The notes under the pieces were generated by a model. It saw only the letters and a program-made list of their open reading frames with translations, did no database searches and was not told the origin of the DNA. A program made the translations under genes and the position numbers. Positions 62,959-64,000 of a stretch of 64,000 nt of DNA are shown here, piece by piece (position 1 is the first letter of the stretch; the number at the start of each line of letters is the position of its first letter). Location of the stretch: assembly GCA_902782305.1 (NCBI GenBank), contig CACZMV010000001.1, positions 62,001 through 126,000 on the forward strand, in the 5' to 3' direction. This DNA comes from an uncultured Prevotellaceae bacterium (lineage in GTDB: Bacteria; Bacteroidota; Bacteroidia; Bacteroidales; Bacteroidaceae).

Positions 62959-64000
62959 ATGAAGAAATTACTGTTTTCTTTTGCAATCGTAGCCATGACA
63001 ATGTTGGTCATGACTGCTTGCTCTACCAAGAGTGAAACAGATGGCGTCAACGACTTCCGTATTCATCGCGGAACGAATTTAAGCCACTGGCTTTCGCAAT
63101 CGGAAGAGCGTGGCGAAGCTCGCCAAAAACACATTCAGGAAGACGACTTCGCTCGTCTTGAGGAATTAGGTTTTGACTTCGTACGCATCCCCATCGACGA
63201 AGTTCAGTTCTGGGATGAGAATGGCAACAAACTGCCTGAGGCTTGGGAATTGCTTACCAATGCCCTTGACTGGGCTCGTAAGCACAATATCCGCGCTATT
63301 GTTGACCTGCACATCATTCGCTCTCATTATTTTAATGCTGTCAATGAGGGAGGCGATCAGGCTAATACGCTCTTCACCTCAGAGAAAGCTCAGCAAGATC
63401 TCATTAATTTGTGGCAGCAGTTGTCTGAGGCATTACATGAATACAGCAACGACTGGGTAGCCTATGAGTTCATGAATGAACCCGTAGCCGAGGAACATGA
63501 GCAATGGAACAAGTTGATTGTCAAGGTTCACGCTGCCCTCCGTAAGATTGAGCCTCAACGCACACTGGTCATCGGCAGCAACATGTGGCAAGGTTATGAA
63601 ACCATGAAATACCTCAAGGTTCCTGAGGGTGACAAGAATATCATCCTTTCCTTCCACTATTATAATCCGATGATTCTGACTCACTATGGTGCACCTTGGA
63701 CTCCCATTGGCAAGTACACTGGCAAGGTGAACTATCCTGGCATTCTCGTATCGAAAGAAGACTACGACAGCCAGACTCCTGAGGTTCAAAAGCTGCTGGA
63801 TGATGACCACTATATGACACAGGAATGGAATATCGACAAGATTCGTGCAGACTTCAAGGATGCCATTGAGGTGGCTAAGAAGTACAACCTGCAACTGTTC
63901 TGTGGTGAATGGGGTGTCTTCGAACCCGTTGACCGTGAACTGGCCTATAAGTGGACAAAGGATATGCTGACCGTCTTCAAGGAGAACAACATTGCATGGA
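62959..64000 (+). CDS. GH5-family glycosidase lipoprotein (cut by window end)
   Basis: The frame is open from the ATG at 62959 to the edge, giving 347 residues without a stop. It begins with a lipoprotein signal (LVMTACSTK, Cys21). The GH5 barrel follows with RIHRGTNLSHWLS near 34, VRIPID near 75, acid/base Glu174 in YEFMNEPVAEE, SFHYYNP near 230 and the nucleophile Glu in LFCGEWGVFEP near 320. These are standard cellulase-family positions, but the subfamily differs from the three GH5_4-like enzymes of the window. It lies 17 bp after the previous GH5 gene, so the two form an operon. Confidence 0.88.
   Translation, partial: MKKLLFSFAIVAMTMLVMTACSTKSETDGVNDFRIHRGTNLSHWLSQSEERGEARQKHIQEDDFARLEELGFDFVRIPIDEVQFWDENGNKLPEAWELLTNALDWARKHNIRAIVDLHIIRSHYFNAVNEGGDQANTLFTSEKAQQDLINLWQQLSEALHEYSNDWVAYEFMNEPVAEEHEQWNKLIVKVHAALRKIEPQRTLVIGSNMWQGYETMKYLKVPEGDKNIILSFHYYNPMILTHYGAPWTPIGKYTGKVNYPGILVSKEDYDSQTPEVQKLLDDDHYMTQEWNIDKIRADFKDAIEVAKKYNLQLFCGEWGVFEPVDRELAYKWTKDMLTVFKENNIAW

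Overview
The window comes from a member of the Bacteroidota, most likely a Prevotella-like gut or rumen bacterium. The evidence is a SusC/SusD pair, many surface lipoprotein glycosidases, repeated TAnnTTTG promoter elements in place of E. coli-type -10 boxes, weak ribosome binding sites, a bimodular GH26-GH5 enzyme of the kind known from rumen Prevotella, and the gene content of the housekeeping half.

Positions 1-26,925 are mostly housekeeping. They hold the end of korA and all of korB (2-oxoglutarate:ferredoxin oxidoreductase), then a DASS-type dicarboxylate permease. A long leftward run of nine genes (12,485 to 3,792) follows: a YtrA-type GntR regulator sits between a small ABC module (ATPase plus two paralogous membrane proteins) and a MacAB/TolC-type efflux module. 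Next come nadK, pdxJ, a DJ-1 protein, ispD, recG, two M23 peptidases, yfiH, obgE, adk, hpt, nnrDE, class II fba and aqpZ.

Positions 27,021-64,000 form a large mannan/glucomannan utilisation region. A leftward seven-gene operon (39,222 to 28,633) encodes a CE7 acetylesterase, GH26 mannanase, GH130 mannosylglucose phosphorylase, AGE-type epimerase, GH36 alpha-galactosidase, mannose-6-phosphate isomerase and a GH2 enzyme. A rightward operon (42,563 to 53,791) encodes SusC, SusD, an IPT/TIG surface glycan-binding protein, a BACON-GH5 enzyme and a GH26-GH5 enzyme. A further leftward set holds a GH5_7-like mannanase, an AraC regulator and an acetylesterase. A YqiA-like hydrolase, a hybrid-sensor-like regulator without kinase domains and two more GH5 enzymes follow, the last cut by the window edge. 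Together they suggest deacetylation and cleavage of galacto(gluco)mannan at the surface, SusCD uptake, removal of galactose, epimerisation of mannobiose to mannosylglucose, phosphorolysis to mannose-1-phosphate, and entry into glycolysis through ManA. No inner-membrane oligosaccharide transporter is present in the visible cluster.

The most striking structure is a 2,952-bp IS1595-type element (39,582-42,533) with perfect 26-bp terminal inverted repeats and a perfect 8-bp target duplication. It carries three unrecognised passenger genes. It lies exactly between the probable susC promoter and the susC start codon, so it should have rewired or silenced the transport operon. Other notable items are a YtrA-like operator on a well-formed promoter, short-period repeat arrays that begin at stop codons inside operons, a pseudo-nucleotidase domain fused to an esterase, and a kinase-less membrane-tethered AraC regulator.
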